Shown: positions 35,188-45,669, counted from the stretch's first letter. The stretch is 46,988 nucleotides of DNA from a bacterium (GCA_030550715.1 JAUQOU010000013.1:1-46988), one strand, 5' to 3'. The notes: a model not told the origin generated them from the letters alone. Numbers and translations: made by a program.

Positions 35188-35618
35188 GTTTTAATATGCC
35201 AAAGAGGAATTTAAACATCGTTATGTTCCTCAATTCTGTTGTCTCAAAATCACGTTTTAATATGCCAAAGAGGAATTTAAACCTTTTTCTCAATCTTTGT
35301 GTCATTATATGCAAAAAGAGTTTTAATATGCCAAAGAGGAATTTAAACCTGGACATTAATTTTACTCCACCAGAGAACTGTTTGACGTTTTAATATGCCA
35401 AAGAGGAATTTAAACCAACTTGCTGACCCCCGCTGAACCAACTTTCTTTATTTGTTTTAATATGCCAAAGAGGAATTTAAACCTCGGATAAATCCTTAAT
35501 CCCTCTTTGAAAACCAAATGTTTTAATATGCCAAAGAGGAATTTAAACATGACAAATTCTGCTTTGGGCTGATATATATCTTCTTGCAAGTTTTAATATG
35601 CCAAAGAGGAATCTAAAC
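35188..35618 (+). CRISPR. CRISPR array, 7 repeats, 6 spacers
   Basis: The 29-base repeat starts GTTTTAATATGCC and ends GAGGAATTTAAAC. Copies begin at 35188, 35254, 35320, 35387, 35454, 35520 and 35590. Spacers are 37, 37, 38, 38, 37 and 41 bases. The first six repeats are identical; the last has ATCTAAAC in place of ATTTAAAC, marking the old (trailer) end, so the array reads on the plus strand with its leader beside cas6. The ATTTAAAC end would become the 8-base 5' handle of the crRNAs. It lies between cas6 and cas8, not beyond the adaptation genes. Confidence 0.98.
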
Positions 35619-35906
35619 ACTGCTATTATATCGGTTTTCAGATTCCGTAAATTAAAAGAAAATAAAAAATATGAATGTATAAAGACATTAGCTATGCATG
35701 AGGGAGGACACATGTTCGGTTTGCCATCAAATAAAAGAAAAGAAAATGTTGAGGAAAAACTCGGCGGACACTGCACTAATAGGTGTGTTATGCGACAAGG
35801 TTTAATTGTTCCAGATGACTGGGTACGAATGACTGAGGACAGAATAAAATATGGTCCTCTATGTAATCAATGCGTCAATGAAATTTATGCCTTTTTTAGA
35901 GAATGA
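35619..35906 (+). pseudogene. Archaemetzincin-like zinc protease fragment, 5' end lost
   Basis: The open frame runs out of the last CRISPR repeat and encodes MHEGGHMFGL, then GGHCTNRCVM, DDWVRMTEDR and LCNQC. The order HExxHxxG, Cys, Cys-x-Met, CxxC resembles archaemetzincins (peptidase family M54), with extra residues between the HExxH motif and the third histidine. The normal N-terminal 70-100 residues are missing, and the only in-frame ATG upstream of AMHEGG lies inside repeat 7. I read this as a truncated remnant, although a short active form cannot be excluded. 77 bases separate it from cas8. Confidence 0.65.
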
Positions 35907-35983
35907 TTCTTTAAGTTGTTTCCAGCAAAAAGAAGGCAAAAACATAACAAAATGAAAAACTAACGAATTAATTTATAGAAAAA

Positions 35984-37214
35984 ATGGATTCAGCTCAATC
36001 ACAAAATACCCAAACCCAGAGCAATCAGATAATAAAACTTACCCCTTCAAACTGGCTCTACAACGCAGGTGTTATTGGTTTTTTGAGAGTTTTAGAAAGT
36101 GCAGGAGAACTTAAAAGCCCCGGAGAAAATATTAAGTTTAAAGATGATGGGAGTGTGGAGATTTCTAATTCTCATTTTTATCAAAATTATATAGATCAAA
36201 AAATTAATGTAAGGAACTTTTCTATTCCAAGGTTAGCTTACCTTTATCTAATTTTTAACTTCAACGAGCTTGTAAGTGAAAATGATAGAAGTAATATAAA
36301 TTCAGATGATGAAAGAATTGAGAAAGTTTGGGGAAAGTTATTTAACACTTATTATAGAGGATTTTTTAATGCAAATACGAAGTATTTATATCAAAAAAGC
36401 AAAAAAAGCTCTGAACTTATTCTACAATTTTCCGTTTTCATTTCAAATATGACAAATTCAAGTCCAAATAATATAAAATGTTCATTTTGTATAAGTAATG
36501 GCTTTAATTTTAACTACAAAAATAAATTTACATCCGAACACAATAGAATTATTGGGGCATCGTTCGGTGAAATGCCAAATGCATTTTGGAATTTAAACAA
36601 TTTTTCAAGTTTAAATATATGTGATTTCTGCTCTTTTATATTATTAAATTATCATCTTGGAATAATCAAACTCTCTGATAATTCCGAGATTTTCATAAAT
36701 GCTCCTTCTTTCAAAGTTATGTGGCATCTTAATAAATACGCAAGAACTTTATATGAAAAACAAAAAGCAAAAGAAGTAAGAGAAATTCTTGGAATATCTT
36801 TGATTGAAATGGCTTCCCGCCTCCAATTGCAACTTTCAAAATGGACAAAAATGAATATTGAAGTTATCGTGAAATATAAAGAGAATGGGAAAGACAAAAT
36901 TGACTTCTTTTCTCTACCTTATGAAGTAGTAGATGTTCTATCTGATAAGGAAATTTCTTCTTTATTAAATAGAATTGGTGAGTTTAAAATTTTGAATATG
37001 GTTCTTGATGGGAGATTTGATGAAATTTTAAAATTTGGAGAAAGAGTTTTGAGAATAGCTATAAAGCCAAGAAATGAACAAGGAGACCATGAAAAAGAAT
37101 TTATAAATGAAAACATAAAACTTGGAAGAAATAAAAATAACTTAATTTCATTTTCACATACCCTCTTTAAACTTTATGCCTTAATAAGTGATAAAATAAA
37201 AAGGAGGAAATACT

Positions 37215-37225
<11 letters not shown>
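35984..37225 (+). CDS. cas8b1: Type I-B Cascade large subunit, Cst1/Cas8b1-like (CXXC-CXXC)
   Basis: A 413-residue protein. After a Gln/Ser/Asn-rich start (residues 4-14) comes IKLTPSNWLYNAGVIGFLRV, the typical opening of Cst1-type Cas8. Two CxxC pairs (Cys166/169 and Cys213/216) match the CXXC-CXXC family and probably bind zinc. Cas8 recognises the PAM and starts target unwinding. It ends at about 413 residues and lacks the helical small-subunit-like end expected of full-length proteins; that part appears as the next, overlapping gene. The start has no Shine-Dalgarno sequence. AT content is higher than in the flanking metabolic genes. Confidence 0.85.
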
Positions 37226-39022
<1,797 letters not shown>

Positions 39023-39024
39023 AA

Positions 39025-39273
39025 ATGGATAAAAACTTAGAAATTTTAAAAGAACTCTTTTGGGACTATAAATGGAACTCAGTTCTTGAAAAACTTGATT
39101 CCCCCTTTGTTATTGCAAGAGTTCTTGAAATTGGAGATGAGGACCAAGTCAGAACTTTAATAAAAGAGATTGGAGATGATAAAATTATTGACTTCCTCAA
39201 AAAATACGGCAAAAGAATGCTTTCAAAGATTTCATATAATTTTTGGTGCCACTTTTATGGAATTTCAGATTAA
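39025..39273 (+). CDS. DUF6922-like small protein, putative antitoxin 1
   Basis: An 82-residue helical protein, FWDYKWNSVLEKLDSPFVIARVLEIGDEDQVRTLI... ISYNFWCHFYGI. The FWD start, a central VIARVLEIGD helix and an FW-rich end resemble small proteins encoded just upstream of AbiEii-type nucleotidyltransferases (I associate it with DUF6922). It is paralogous by pattern to the gene at 39753. It starts 2 bases after the cas7 stop and overlaps the broken nucleotidyltransferase by 17 bases, as antitoxin-toxin pairs often do. Its partner is decayed, so this copy may be an orphan. Confidence 0.62.
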   Translation: MDKNLEILKELFWDYKWNSVLEKLDSPFVIARVLEIGDEDQVRTLIKEIGDDKIIDFLKKYGKRMLSKISYNFWCHFYGISD

Positions 39274-39751
39274 AGAAATTCTTGAAGAACATAAAAAGCA
39301 ATTTCAGAAATAAAAAATGTCCTTGATGAAGGTAATTTTTATCTTGCAGGTGAAACTGCCCTATACTACATCTTGAACCACAGAAATTCAGCTCACCTTG
39401 ATTTCTTTACATCAGAAGATATTGACCTCAGAAAGTTTAATACTGATTTCAAATTGAATGAGTTAAAACTCATCTCAAAAGATACAATACTTGAAAGTTA
39501 ATGCTGTGATCGGAAGAGGAAGCAGAAAGGACTTTATAGACATATACTTCATCATGAAGGAGATGGGACTGGATTCCGAAGATGTTCTTGAACTATTTCA
39601 GAGAAAATTTGGAAAATACAACACGCTCATTATAAAAAAAGCCCTTACATATTTTGAAGATGCTGAAAAAGAGCCAGAAATTGAACTCATAAAGAAAATA
39701 AACTGGGAAGATATTAAAAAGTTTTTTATCAAAGAGTTTGGGAAGATTTAA
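39257..39751 (+). pseudogene. Decayed AbiEii-like nucleotidyltransferase
   Basis: Three segments of one gene are visible. From the ATG at 39257 the frame stops at 39313; in a second frame, from about 39298, FYLAGETALYYILNHRNSAHLDFFT continues and stops at 39501; a third frame resumes at 39491 with NAVIGRGSRKDFIDIYFIMKEMG and runs to 39751. The first break fits loss of one A from a poly-A run at 39293-39297. Compared with the intact paralogue at 40007, about 40 residues are missing between the second and third parts. The gene is therefore inactive by two events. Confidence 0.8.
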
Positions 39752-39752
39752 T

Positions 39753-40034
39753 ATGATAACCAGAGGCAAAATAGAAAGAATAAAACCAATATACCTCAAA
39801 GAGATAAAAATACCCAAAAAATTAAAAATTTACTTCTGGGATTGTCCTAGTGGCAAAACATACCTTGAAAAATTTATTTTGAGAATTTTACAATATGGAA
39901 ACTTTGAAGAGATAAAATGGCTTTATAAAAAATTTCCATCTGAAACATATTATGTTGCTTTTAATTATCCTGAAATAAAAAGAGGAGTTAAATTCTGGAT
40001 AAAGATATGGAAAGAGAAAGGATTGAAAAAATGA
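39753..40034 (+). CDS. DUF6922-like small protein, putative antitoxin 2
   Basis: A 93-residue helical basic protein. LKIYFWDCPSGKTYLEKFILRILQYGNFEEIKWL followed by GVKFWIKIWKEKG follows the same pattern as the gene at 39025. I chose the ATG at 39753, since it starts with MITRGK and lies 1 base after the broken transferase ends; a frame extension of 5 residues exists. It overlaps the next gene by 28 bases. The layout (short protein, then overlapping nucleotidyltransferase) is that of an AbiE-like toxin-antitoxin pair in which the first gene would be the antitoxin. Confidence 0.65.
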   Translation: MITRGKIERIKPIYLKEIKIPKKLKIYFWDCPSGKTYLEKFILRILQYGNFEEIKWLYKKFPSETYYVAFNYPEIKRGVKFWIKIWKEKGLKK

Positions 40035-40582
40035 AAAAACTTTCAAGAGAAATTCAAAAGCATTTTAAGAATTTCTATCTTACAGGTGGAACAGCGCTCA
40101 TGCTCAAACACAATCACAGAGAAAGTGAATACCTTGACTTCTTCTCGCAAAAAGAATTTTCCTTCACACGACTATCAGCAAAAATAAGGAAAATTTTCAA
40201 TGTCCAAAAAGAAGAAAGATTTCAAGACAATATTGATTTCGTTATTGATGGAATAAAGGTTTCTTTTATATTCTTCCCCTTTGAAAATATAAAACCACTT
40301 GAAAACTTTGAAGGTATAAAGATTGACTCTGATTATGATATTTTCCTGAATAAAATTTATGCGGGAGGAAGAAGAATTGAAGCAAAAGATGTTATTGACT
40401 TTGCTTTTCTATACGAAAAATATAAATGGGAAAAAGAAAAAATAAAAAGGGACTTTCAAAAGAAATTTCCAAGCCAGAGTTTTGAAATTTATCTTGGGGC
40501 AATTTTGTCATTAGAGGATTACCCAGAACTTGATGAAAGAACAATCAAAATTGTAGAAAAAATAAAGGAAAAATGGTTATGA
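40007..40582 (+). CDS. AbiEii-like nucleotidyltransferase, putative toxin 2
   Basis: A 191-residue protein of the AbiEii/AbiGii nucleotidyltransferase superfamily. Gly27-Gly28 (FYLTGGTALML) and SEYLDFFS (40-47) are the signature region; ILNKIYAGGRRIEAKDVIDFAFL is the C-terminal family block. The first of the two catalytic acidic residues of the SxDxDFF motif is Tyr42 here, with only Asp44 retained, so activity may be altered. AbiEii toxins transfer nucleotides to tRNA in some systems. The gene overlaps its putative antitoxin by 28 bases. Confidence 0.72.
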   Translation: MERERIEKMKKLSREIQKHFKNFYLTGGTALMLKHNHRESEYLDFFSQKEFSFTRLSAKIRKIFNVQKEERFQDNIDFVIDGIKVSFIFFPFENIKPLENFEGIKIDSDYDIFLNKIYAGGRRIEAKDVIDFAFLYEKYKWEKEKIKRDFQKKFPSQSFEIYLGAILSLEDYPELDERTIKIVEKIKEKWL

Positions 40583-40649
40583 AATTTCTGAAATTGATAT
40601 GAAAAAAATTCAAAAATCGTTAATTTTGAATTAAAATTTAAAAAGAAAA

Positions 40650-40859
40650 ATGGTAAAAAATAAAAAATTGCTTGAAGAGTTTGAAAATGATTTTGTGAAA
40701 AAATATAAGATTGACATTGAGAGAAAACTGAAAATTTACGAAGAACTTTTAAATCTCGCCCTAAAGCTCGGCAAATTCAAAAACGAAAATCTACTTGAAG
40801 GAATCGAATACGATATAAAATATGCAAGGGCTATAAATGGAGTTAAAAGAACTGATTAA
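40650..40859 (+). CDS. Small helical protein, putative antitoxin 3
   Basis: A 69-residue charged helical protein, EFENDFVKKYKIDIERKLK then ENLLEGIEYDIKYARAING. It resembles no family that I can name. It starts 67 bases after the transferase with a TTAAAATTT tract upstream, and overlaps the next nucleotidyltransferase by 23 bases. The layout again is short gene before transferase. Because it is small and unrecognised, it may also be a simple leader gene of the operon. Confidence 0.55.
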   Translation: MVKNKKLLEEFENDFVKKYKIDIERKLKIYEELLNLALKLGKFKNENLLEGIEYDIKYARAINGVKRTD

Positions 40860-41412
40860 AAATCTTGCGATTGAGCTTACCCAAAAAGCCATTGATTATA
40901 TGATAATCGGAGGTCAGGCAGTACTAATTTACGGAGAACCAAGATTAACAAGAGATATTGATATAACTCTTGGCGTGGGCATAGAAAGAATTAAAGATGT
41001 TGAAGAAATCATCAGAAAACTCAACCTAAAAATTATCCCAGAAAATCATCTTGAATTTCTGAGAAAAACTATGGTTCTCCCTGCGATTGACGAGCAAACC
41101 GGAATAAGAGTGGATTTTATCTTCTCTTTCTCTGAATACGAAAAGGAAGCGTTAAGAAGAGTAAACAAAATCAAAATTGATGATGTTGAAGTAAATTATG
41201 TCTCTGTTGAAGACCTCATAATTCACAAAATAATCTCAGGGAGAGAAAGAGATATAGAAGATGTGAGGGTAATTCTCATAAAAAACACCAACATAGATGA
41301 TGATTATATTATAAAGTGGCTCTCTGCATTTGAAAAAGTCGTTGAAGAAAAACTCGTAGAAAGATATAAGCAAGTCAAAAAGAAAATTTCAGAAAGCCCC
41401 GCTGTGAGTTAA
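40837..41412 (+). CDS. DUF6036-type nucleotidyltransferase, putative toxin 3
   Basis: A 191-residue nucleotidyltransferase-fold protein of the DUF6036/AbiEii-like group. Gly25-Gly26 (MIIGGQAVLIYGE) and the RxTxDID motif with Asp40 and Asp42 are intact, and a third acidic residue lies in VDFIFSF near 94. VSVEDLIIHKIISGRERDIEDVR is the typical helix block after the core. Unlike the AbiEii-type copies, its catalytic set seems complete. It lies 55 bases before the cas5 start on the same strand. The cognate function (toxin or nucleotidyltransferase on tRNA) is not established. Confidence 0.75.
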   Translation: MELKELIKNLAIELTQKAIDYMIIGGQAVLIYGEPRLTRDIDITLGVGIERIKDVEEIIRKLNLKIIPENHLEFLRKTMVLPAIDEQTGIRVDFIFSFSEYEKEALRRVNKIKIDDVEVNYVSVEDLIIHKIISGRERDIEDVRVILIKNTNIDDDYIIKWLSAFEKVVEEKLVERYKQVKKKISESPAVS

Positions 41413-41467
41413 AAAATTTTTGAAAAAATTAAATTTAGTAGTAAAAACTATGGAAAGGAACAGCAAT

Positions 41468-42277
41468 ATGAAAGTTTTAAAATTAAAAATATATCAACCA
41501 CAAGCACATTATAGAATTCCTTTCACATATCAAATAAGGCACACCTATCCTATACCTCCCTACTCAACAATAATCGGCTTTTTATGTAATGTTCTTGGAA
41601 TAAGAAATTATAGAAACGAAGGAGAGCCATGCGAAAATCAAAATTGCAATTGCGATTATCACAATCTCAAAAAAATAAAAATTTCAATTTCTGGAAAATT
41701 TGAGAGCAAAACAACCGAATATACATGGTTTAGAAATTTGAGTAAAGATTCTCACAATTCAAGATTTTCTATTCCCGAAAATAGATATATTTCAGGTCAT
41801 ATTGAGCATATCGGAGGACAGATGCCTGTTTCAATCGATATTCTTAACGATGTGAAATTATGGATTTACATTTATCACGAAGAAGGAGAATTTTTAGAAA
41901 AAATTAAGCAATCAATTGAAAACCCTCAAAATAGAATTTATCCACTTCATCTTGGAAGAGCTGAGGACTGGATTTTAATTGAAAAGTTGGAACTTATAGA
42001 AGTAAAAGAAACTGATATAGGAGGAAATTTTAAAAAATTTACATGGATACCAAAGGGATTATATCAAAAAGAAAATTTAAACTTTAATTTTGAAAAAATA
42101 GAAGGCATTTTATATAAACTGACAACTTTTTACTCACTCAAAAATGGCATAAGGGACTTTGAATACATTGATGTTAAACTTAATGAAGGAGAAATCCCTG
42201 CTCTTAAATGGGCAATTAAATTTTATCTTGATGAAGAAGAAAACACGCCTATATTTTTAGCAGATTTAGGAGGTTAG
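41468..42277 (+). CDS. cas5: Cas5, Cst type
   Basis: A 269-residue Cas5 of the I-B Tneap group, which caps the crRNA 5' handle in Cascade. The start MKVLKLKIYQPQAHYRIPFT and PPYSTIIGFLCNVLGIRN are family-typical. Cys residues in CENQNCNCDYHN form a small cluster of three in a loop. I chose the ATG at 41468, with AAGGA upstream; two frame extensions (ATG at 41450 and earlier) are possible. cas3 starts 3 bases downstream, so the interference genes remain coupled after the island. Confidence 0.9.
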   Translation: MKVLKLKIYQPQAHYRIPFTYQIRHTYPIPPYSTIIGFLCNVLGIRNYRNEGEPCENQNCNCDYHNLKKIKISISGKFESKTTEYTWFRNLSKDSHNSRFSIPENRYISGHIEHIGGQMPVSIDILNDVKLWIYIYHEEGEFLEKIKQSIENPQNRIYPLHLGRAEDWILIEKLELIEVKETDIGGNFKKFTWIPKGLYQKENLNFNFEKIEGILYKLTTFYSLKNGIRDFEYIDVKLNEGEIPALKWAIKFYLDEEENTPIFLADLGG

Positions 42278-42280
42278 ATT

Positions 42281-45145
42281 ATGATTTGGGCAAAAAGTTT
42301 TAAGCATAGTGGAAATTATATGAAACTTGATGAATTAACTCAGTCAAAAGCAATACATAGTGGAAATTATATAACACTTTTTCAGCATACGAAAGATATT
42401 TTAGACGCCTTTGAAATAATAAAGAATAAAGTTCCATCTGAACTTCATCTTCCTATCAAGATAGCGATTTTTTATCACGATTTTGGGAAGGTTATTCCAA
42501 AATTTCAAATAAGCGCACTTGGAAATAAAAATTATGAACCTTTTGATATTATTTATGAAATTCCTCACTCTATATTCTCAATTTTCTGGATAAATGAGGA
42601 AAAAGTAAGAGAGAAAATAAAGAAAATAAAAGGAAAAATAAGTGATGAAGAACTATTAACCCTATTAAAGTTTATATTTTCAGCAGTTGCTTACCATCAC
42701 TGGCGAGATAACTTTGAAAATATCATACGCAACAGAGACGAAAACCTGAGAAAATTTATTGATAAAGTTTTGAATGAATGGAAAAACGAGTTTGAAAAAA
42801 ATTTAAAAGAAGAATTTGAAGGTTTTCCTGAAAATGATCTCCGGGAATTTGCTAATGAAATAAAACTCAACGAAAAACTATTAAAAGGAATCAGAAATGG
42901 TAGCTATATTTATGAATATGCCATTCCTCCATATAATTTTGATGATCAACCTTTAAGAGAAATACTGATAAGAAGTTTTGAAGACCACAAAAATTGGATT
43001 TTAATTTCTGGATTTTTACAAAGGTGCGACCACTTCGCTTCATTTTGTGAAAAAGAAGGAGAAGATTTAAATAAAATTGAAATTGAACAACCGGAATATG
43101 ATAGAGTAAAAGAAAAAATAAAGCAAAAAATTAATGCAGATGAAAGTCAAATCTGGCAGTTTCAAAAAATTCAAGATAATTTAAATAAAAACATCATTTT
43201 AATTGCTCCAACGGGCTATGGTAAAACAGAATTTGCCTTTTTGTGGGGGGCATATGATAATGGTAAATTCTTCTACACTCTCCCCTTGCGTTCAGCAGTA
43301 AATCAAATTTTTGAAAGAGCAAAAGAAATTTTTGAAAATGAAAGAACTGGCATTTTACACTCAGATGCTGATGTTTATCTTTTACAAAAAGAGGGAGATA
43401 TTGGAGATACAATAAAGCTTTATAAATTAGCAAGGTCTCTTTCTTATCCTTCAATTATTTCAACGGGAGACCAATTTTTTCCTTATGCTTTGAGACCTCC
43501 GGGATTTGAAAAAATTTTTGCTACATTTTCATATTCAAAGCTTATAGTTGATGAAGTTCAAGCATACGACCCAAAAGCATGTGCAATAATTGTAAGCTTT
43601 ATTGAATGGATTTTCAAAATGGGAGGAAAATTTTTACTTATGACTGCAACTCTTCCAAATTTTGTCTTGGAAGAAATAAAGAAAAGAATTGGAGAGAATA
43701 ATTTTCAATTGATAAACATTTATGAGGAAAATAAAAACGATTTCCAAAAAATTTTCAAGCACAAAATTAAAGTTCGAATAATAAACAATCAAAGAAATGA
43801 CTTTGATTTACCAGATGATGAAGTAGAAGAAATTATAAATCAGGTACAGGAAGGCAAGAGAGTTCTTGTAATTTTAAATACCGTCAAGCAAGCTCAAAAT
43901 GTATATAATAAAATAAAAGAAAGAGCACCAGAAAATTTAAAAAATAAAATTTTCCTTTTACATTCACAATTTACTCTTGAAGATAGAAGGAAAAAAGAAA
44001 CTGAACTTATTGAAAGAGAATTTAAAAATCCTAAACAGAATGAAAGCGAAGGAAAAATTTTAGTTGCAACTCAGGTTGTTGAAGCATCACTTGATATTGA
44101 TGCAGATATTTTATTCACTGAAATATGTCCTCTTGATTCATTAGTCCAAAGAATGGGAAGAGTTTTAAGAAGATATCTTTATAGAAATGGAAAGGTTATA
44201 AATAAAAGCACTGGTGGAGAAATGGATTTGGATAGAGAATTCAAAGCTTATGAAACAGAAAATAACGGAGAACCAAATGTTTATATCTGGATTTTCAAAG
44301 ATGGTCTTGAATCTGGAAAAGGAAGGGTCTATGAAAAGGAACTTTTAAAGCTTTCAATTGCATGGTTTTTGAAAAAACAAAGAGAGGGAAATATAACAGA
44401 AATTCCGAGCAATTTGGCTAATCAAGAAATAGAAAAAATCAAACCAACAATAAATGAAGTTTTCAGATTCATAAGAGAACAATCAGAACAAAATCAGGGA
44501 AGAGCAAGTAGCAGAAGCGGGAGCAGAGGACAATCCCAATCTGATGATTTATATAAATTCATTTTAGAGCAAAATAATTGGTTAGACCAATTGAATAATC
44601 AAGAAATAGAACTCAGCGAATATGATAAGTATTTACTCGTTTCAAACTTTTATAAACTTCTTCCAAAAGATGGAGATTATCTCAAAGAATTTTATAACAC
44701 TCTTGAAGTTCTTGATAGTGGTTATATGTCTAGTAAGAAATCTGAAGCAGAGAGAATTTTTAGGGAAATTTATGATGTAAATGTTATACCAGAAAATAGG
44801 ATTGATGATTTTATAAAAAGTGTTGAGGTATTTATAAAGAGCCACAGTTCTGAAAGCGAAAAAGGTTTATTCACAAAATTCAAAAATGAAGTTCTATCAA
44901 AATTTGTAGTTTCAATACCACTCTGGAGAAAAGAATTTAGCGAGTACGAAGAAGTTTATTATAAAGTCATGGAGAAACTCATGGAGGAAGAAGAAAATGA
45001 AAAGTGGTGGAAAGAAAATAAGGAAAGGTGGGAAAGAAGGTTGAAAGCATGGCTTTCTGGCTTATACTCAGCAAAAATCACCTATGATAGCGAATTTGGG
45101 GTTTCAGAAAACAAAGAAAGAAGCGTAGAGTATGAAATAATTTGA
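42281..45145 (+). CDS. cas3: Cas3 HD nuclease-helicase
   Basis: A 954-residue fused Cas3. The HD nuclease has His36, His66-Asp67 (FYHDFGK), His96 and His139-His140. The helicase has APTGYGKT (309-316), DEVQ (424-427), MTATLP (454-459), VATQVVEASLDIDAD near 600 and QRMGRVLRR near 630. All core residues for ATP and metal are present. It degrades target DNA after recruitment by Cascade. A Ser/Arg/Gln-rich linker (RASSRSGSRGQSQSDD) lies at about 742-757. AGGAGG precedes the ATG. Confidence 0.97.
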   Translation: MIWAKSFKHSGNYMKLDELTQSKAIHSGNYITLFQHTKDILDAFEIIKNKVPSELHLPIKIAIFYHDFGKVIPKFQISALGNKNYEPFDIIYEIPHSIFSIFWINEEKVREKIKKIKGKISDEELLTLLKFIFSAVAYHHWRDNFENIIRNRDENLRKFIDKVLNEWKNEFEKNLKEEFEGFPENDLREFANEIKLNEKLLKGIRNGSYIYEYAIPPYNFDDQPLREILIRSFEDHKNWILISGFLQRCDHFASFCEKEGEDLNKIEIEQPEYDRVKEKIKQKINADESQIWQFQKIQDNLNKNIILIAPTGYGKTEFAFLWGAYDNGKFFYTLPLRSAVNQIFERAKEIFENERTGILHSDADVYLLQKEGDIGDTIKLYKLARSLSYPSIISTGDQFFPYALRPPGFEKIFATFSYSKLIVDEVQAYDPKACAIIVSFIEWIFKMGGKFLLMTATLPNFVLEEIKKRIGENNFQLINIYEENKNDFQKIFKHKIKVRIINNQRNDFDLPDDEVEEIINQVQEGKRVLVILNTVKQAQNVYNKIKERAPENLKNKIFLLHSQFTLEDRRKKETELIEREFKNPKQNESEGKILVATQVVEASLDIDADILFTEICPLDSLVQRMGRVLRRYLYRNGKVINKSTGGEMDLDREFKAYETENNGEPNVYIWIFKDGLESGKGRVYEKELLKLSIAWFLKKQREGNITEIPSNLANQEIEKIKPTINEVFRFIREQSEQNQGRASSRSGSRGQSQSDDLYKFILEQNNWLDQLNNQEIELSEYDKYLLVSNFYKLLPKDGDYLKEFYNTLEVLDSGYMSSKKSEAERIFREIYDVNVIPENRIDDFIKSVEVFIKSHSSESEKGLFTKFKNEVLSKFVVSIPLWRKEFSEYEEVYYKVMEKLMEEEENEKWWKENKERWERRLKAWLSGLYSAKITYDSEFGVSENKERSVEYEII

Positions 45146-45147
45146 AA

Positions 45148-45663
45148 ATGCTTGACGATATAATAGAGACGCATATAACTGGAACTCAGATTGCCTACTA
45201 TATAGTTTGCAAAAGAAAACTCTGGCTATTTACAAAGGGAATTTCTTTTGAGAACCTTTCAGACCTCGTTGAAATTGGAAAAGTCATAAGCGAGGCATCT
45301 TTTTCAGAAGAAAAACTCAAAGAAATAGATATTGGAAATATCAAAATAGATTTCCTGAAATTAAAAGACGAAATTGTAGTTCACGAAACCAAAAAGTCAA
45401 GAAAACTCGAAGAAGCGCATATATGGCAGGTAAAATACTATATCTACTGCCTCAGAAAAAAGGGGATTAACTGTAAAAAAGGAATTTTGCACTATCCAAA
45501 ACTTATGAAGACCCTTGAAATACAGTACTCCTCAGAAGACGAAGACATAATAAACAAGTTTCTTAAAGAAATTGTTGAAATAAAGAGAAGCGAAAGGGTT
45601 CCAGAGGTCATCAATAAGCCGTACTGTAAAAAGTGTGCCTATTATGAGTTTTGTTTCGTGTAA
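45148..45663 (+). CDS. cas4: Cas4 adaptation nuclease
   Basis: A 171-residue Cas4 of the RecB-like family with an iron-sulfur cluster. The N-terminal GTQIAYYIVCKRKLWLF holds one cysteine, and CKKCAYYEFC near the end the other three. HETKKS is the nuclease E-x-K motif. Cas4 trims prespacers and helps select those beside a PAM. I chose the ATG at 45148; a TTG two codons upstream overlaps the cas3 stop. cas1 follows 6 bases later. Confidence 0.93.
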   Translation: MLDDIIETHITGTQIAYYIVCKRKLWLFTKGISFENLSDLVEIGKVISEASFSEEKLKEIDIGNIKIDFLKLKDEIVVHETKKSRKLEEAHIWQVKYYIYCLRKKGINCKKGILHYPKLMKTLEIQYSSEDEDIINKFLKEIVEIKRSERVPEVINKPYCKKCAYYEFCFV

Positions 45664-45669
45664 TCGGCA

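Noticed and set aside
35598-35618. ATG within the last repeat as a true start of the protease
   Set aside because: It has no ribosome-binding site, and the first residues are repeat sequence; the gene is more simply read as truncated.
35048-35776. Repetitive frames reading through the array on both strands
   Set aside because: The recurring peptide units are translations of the CRISPR repeat, not proteins.
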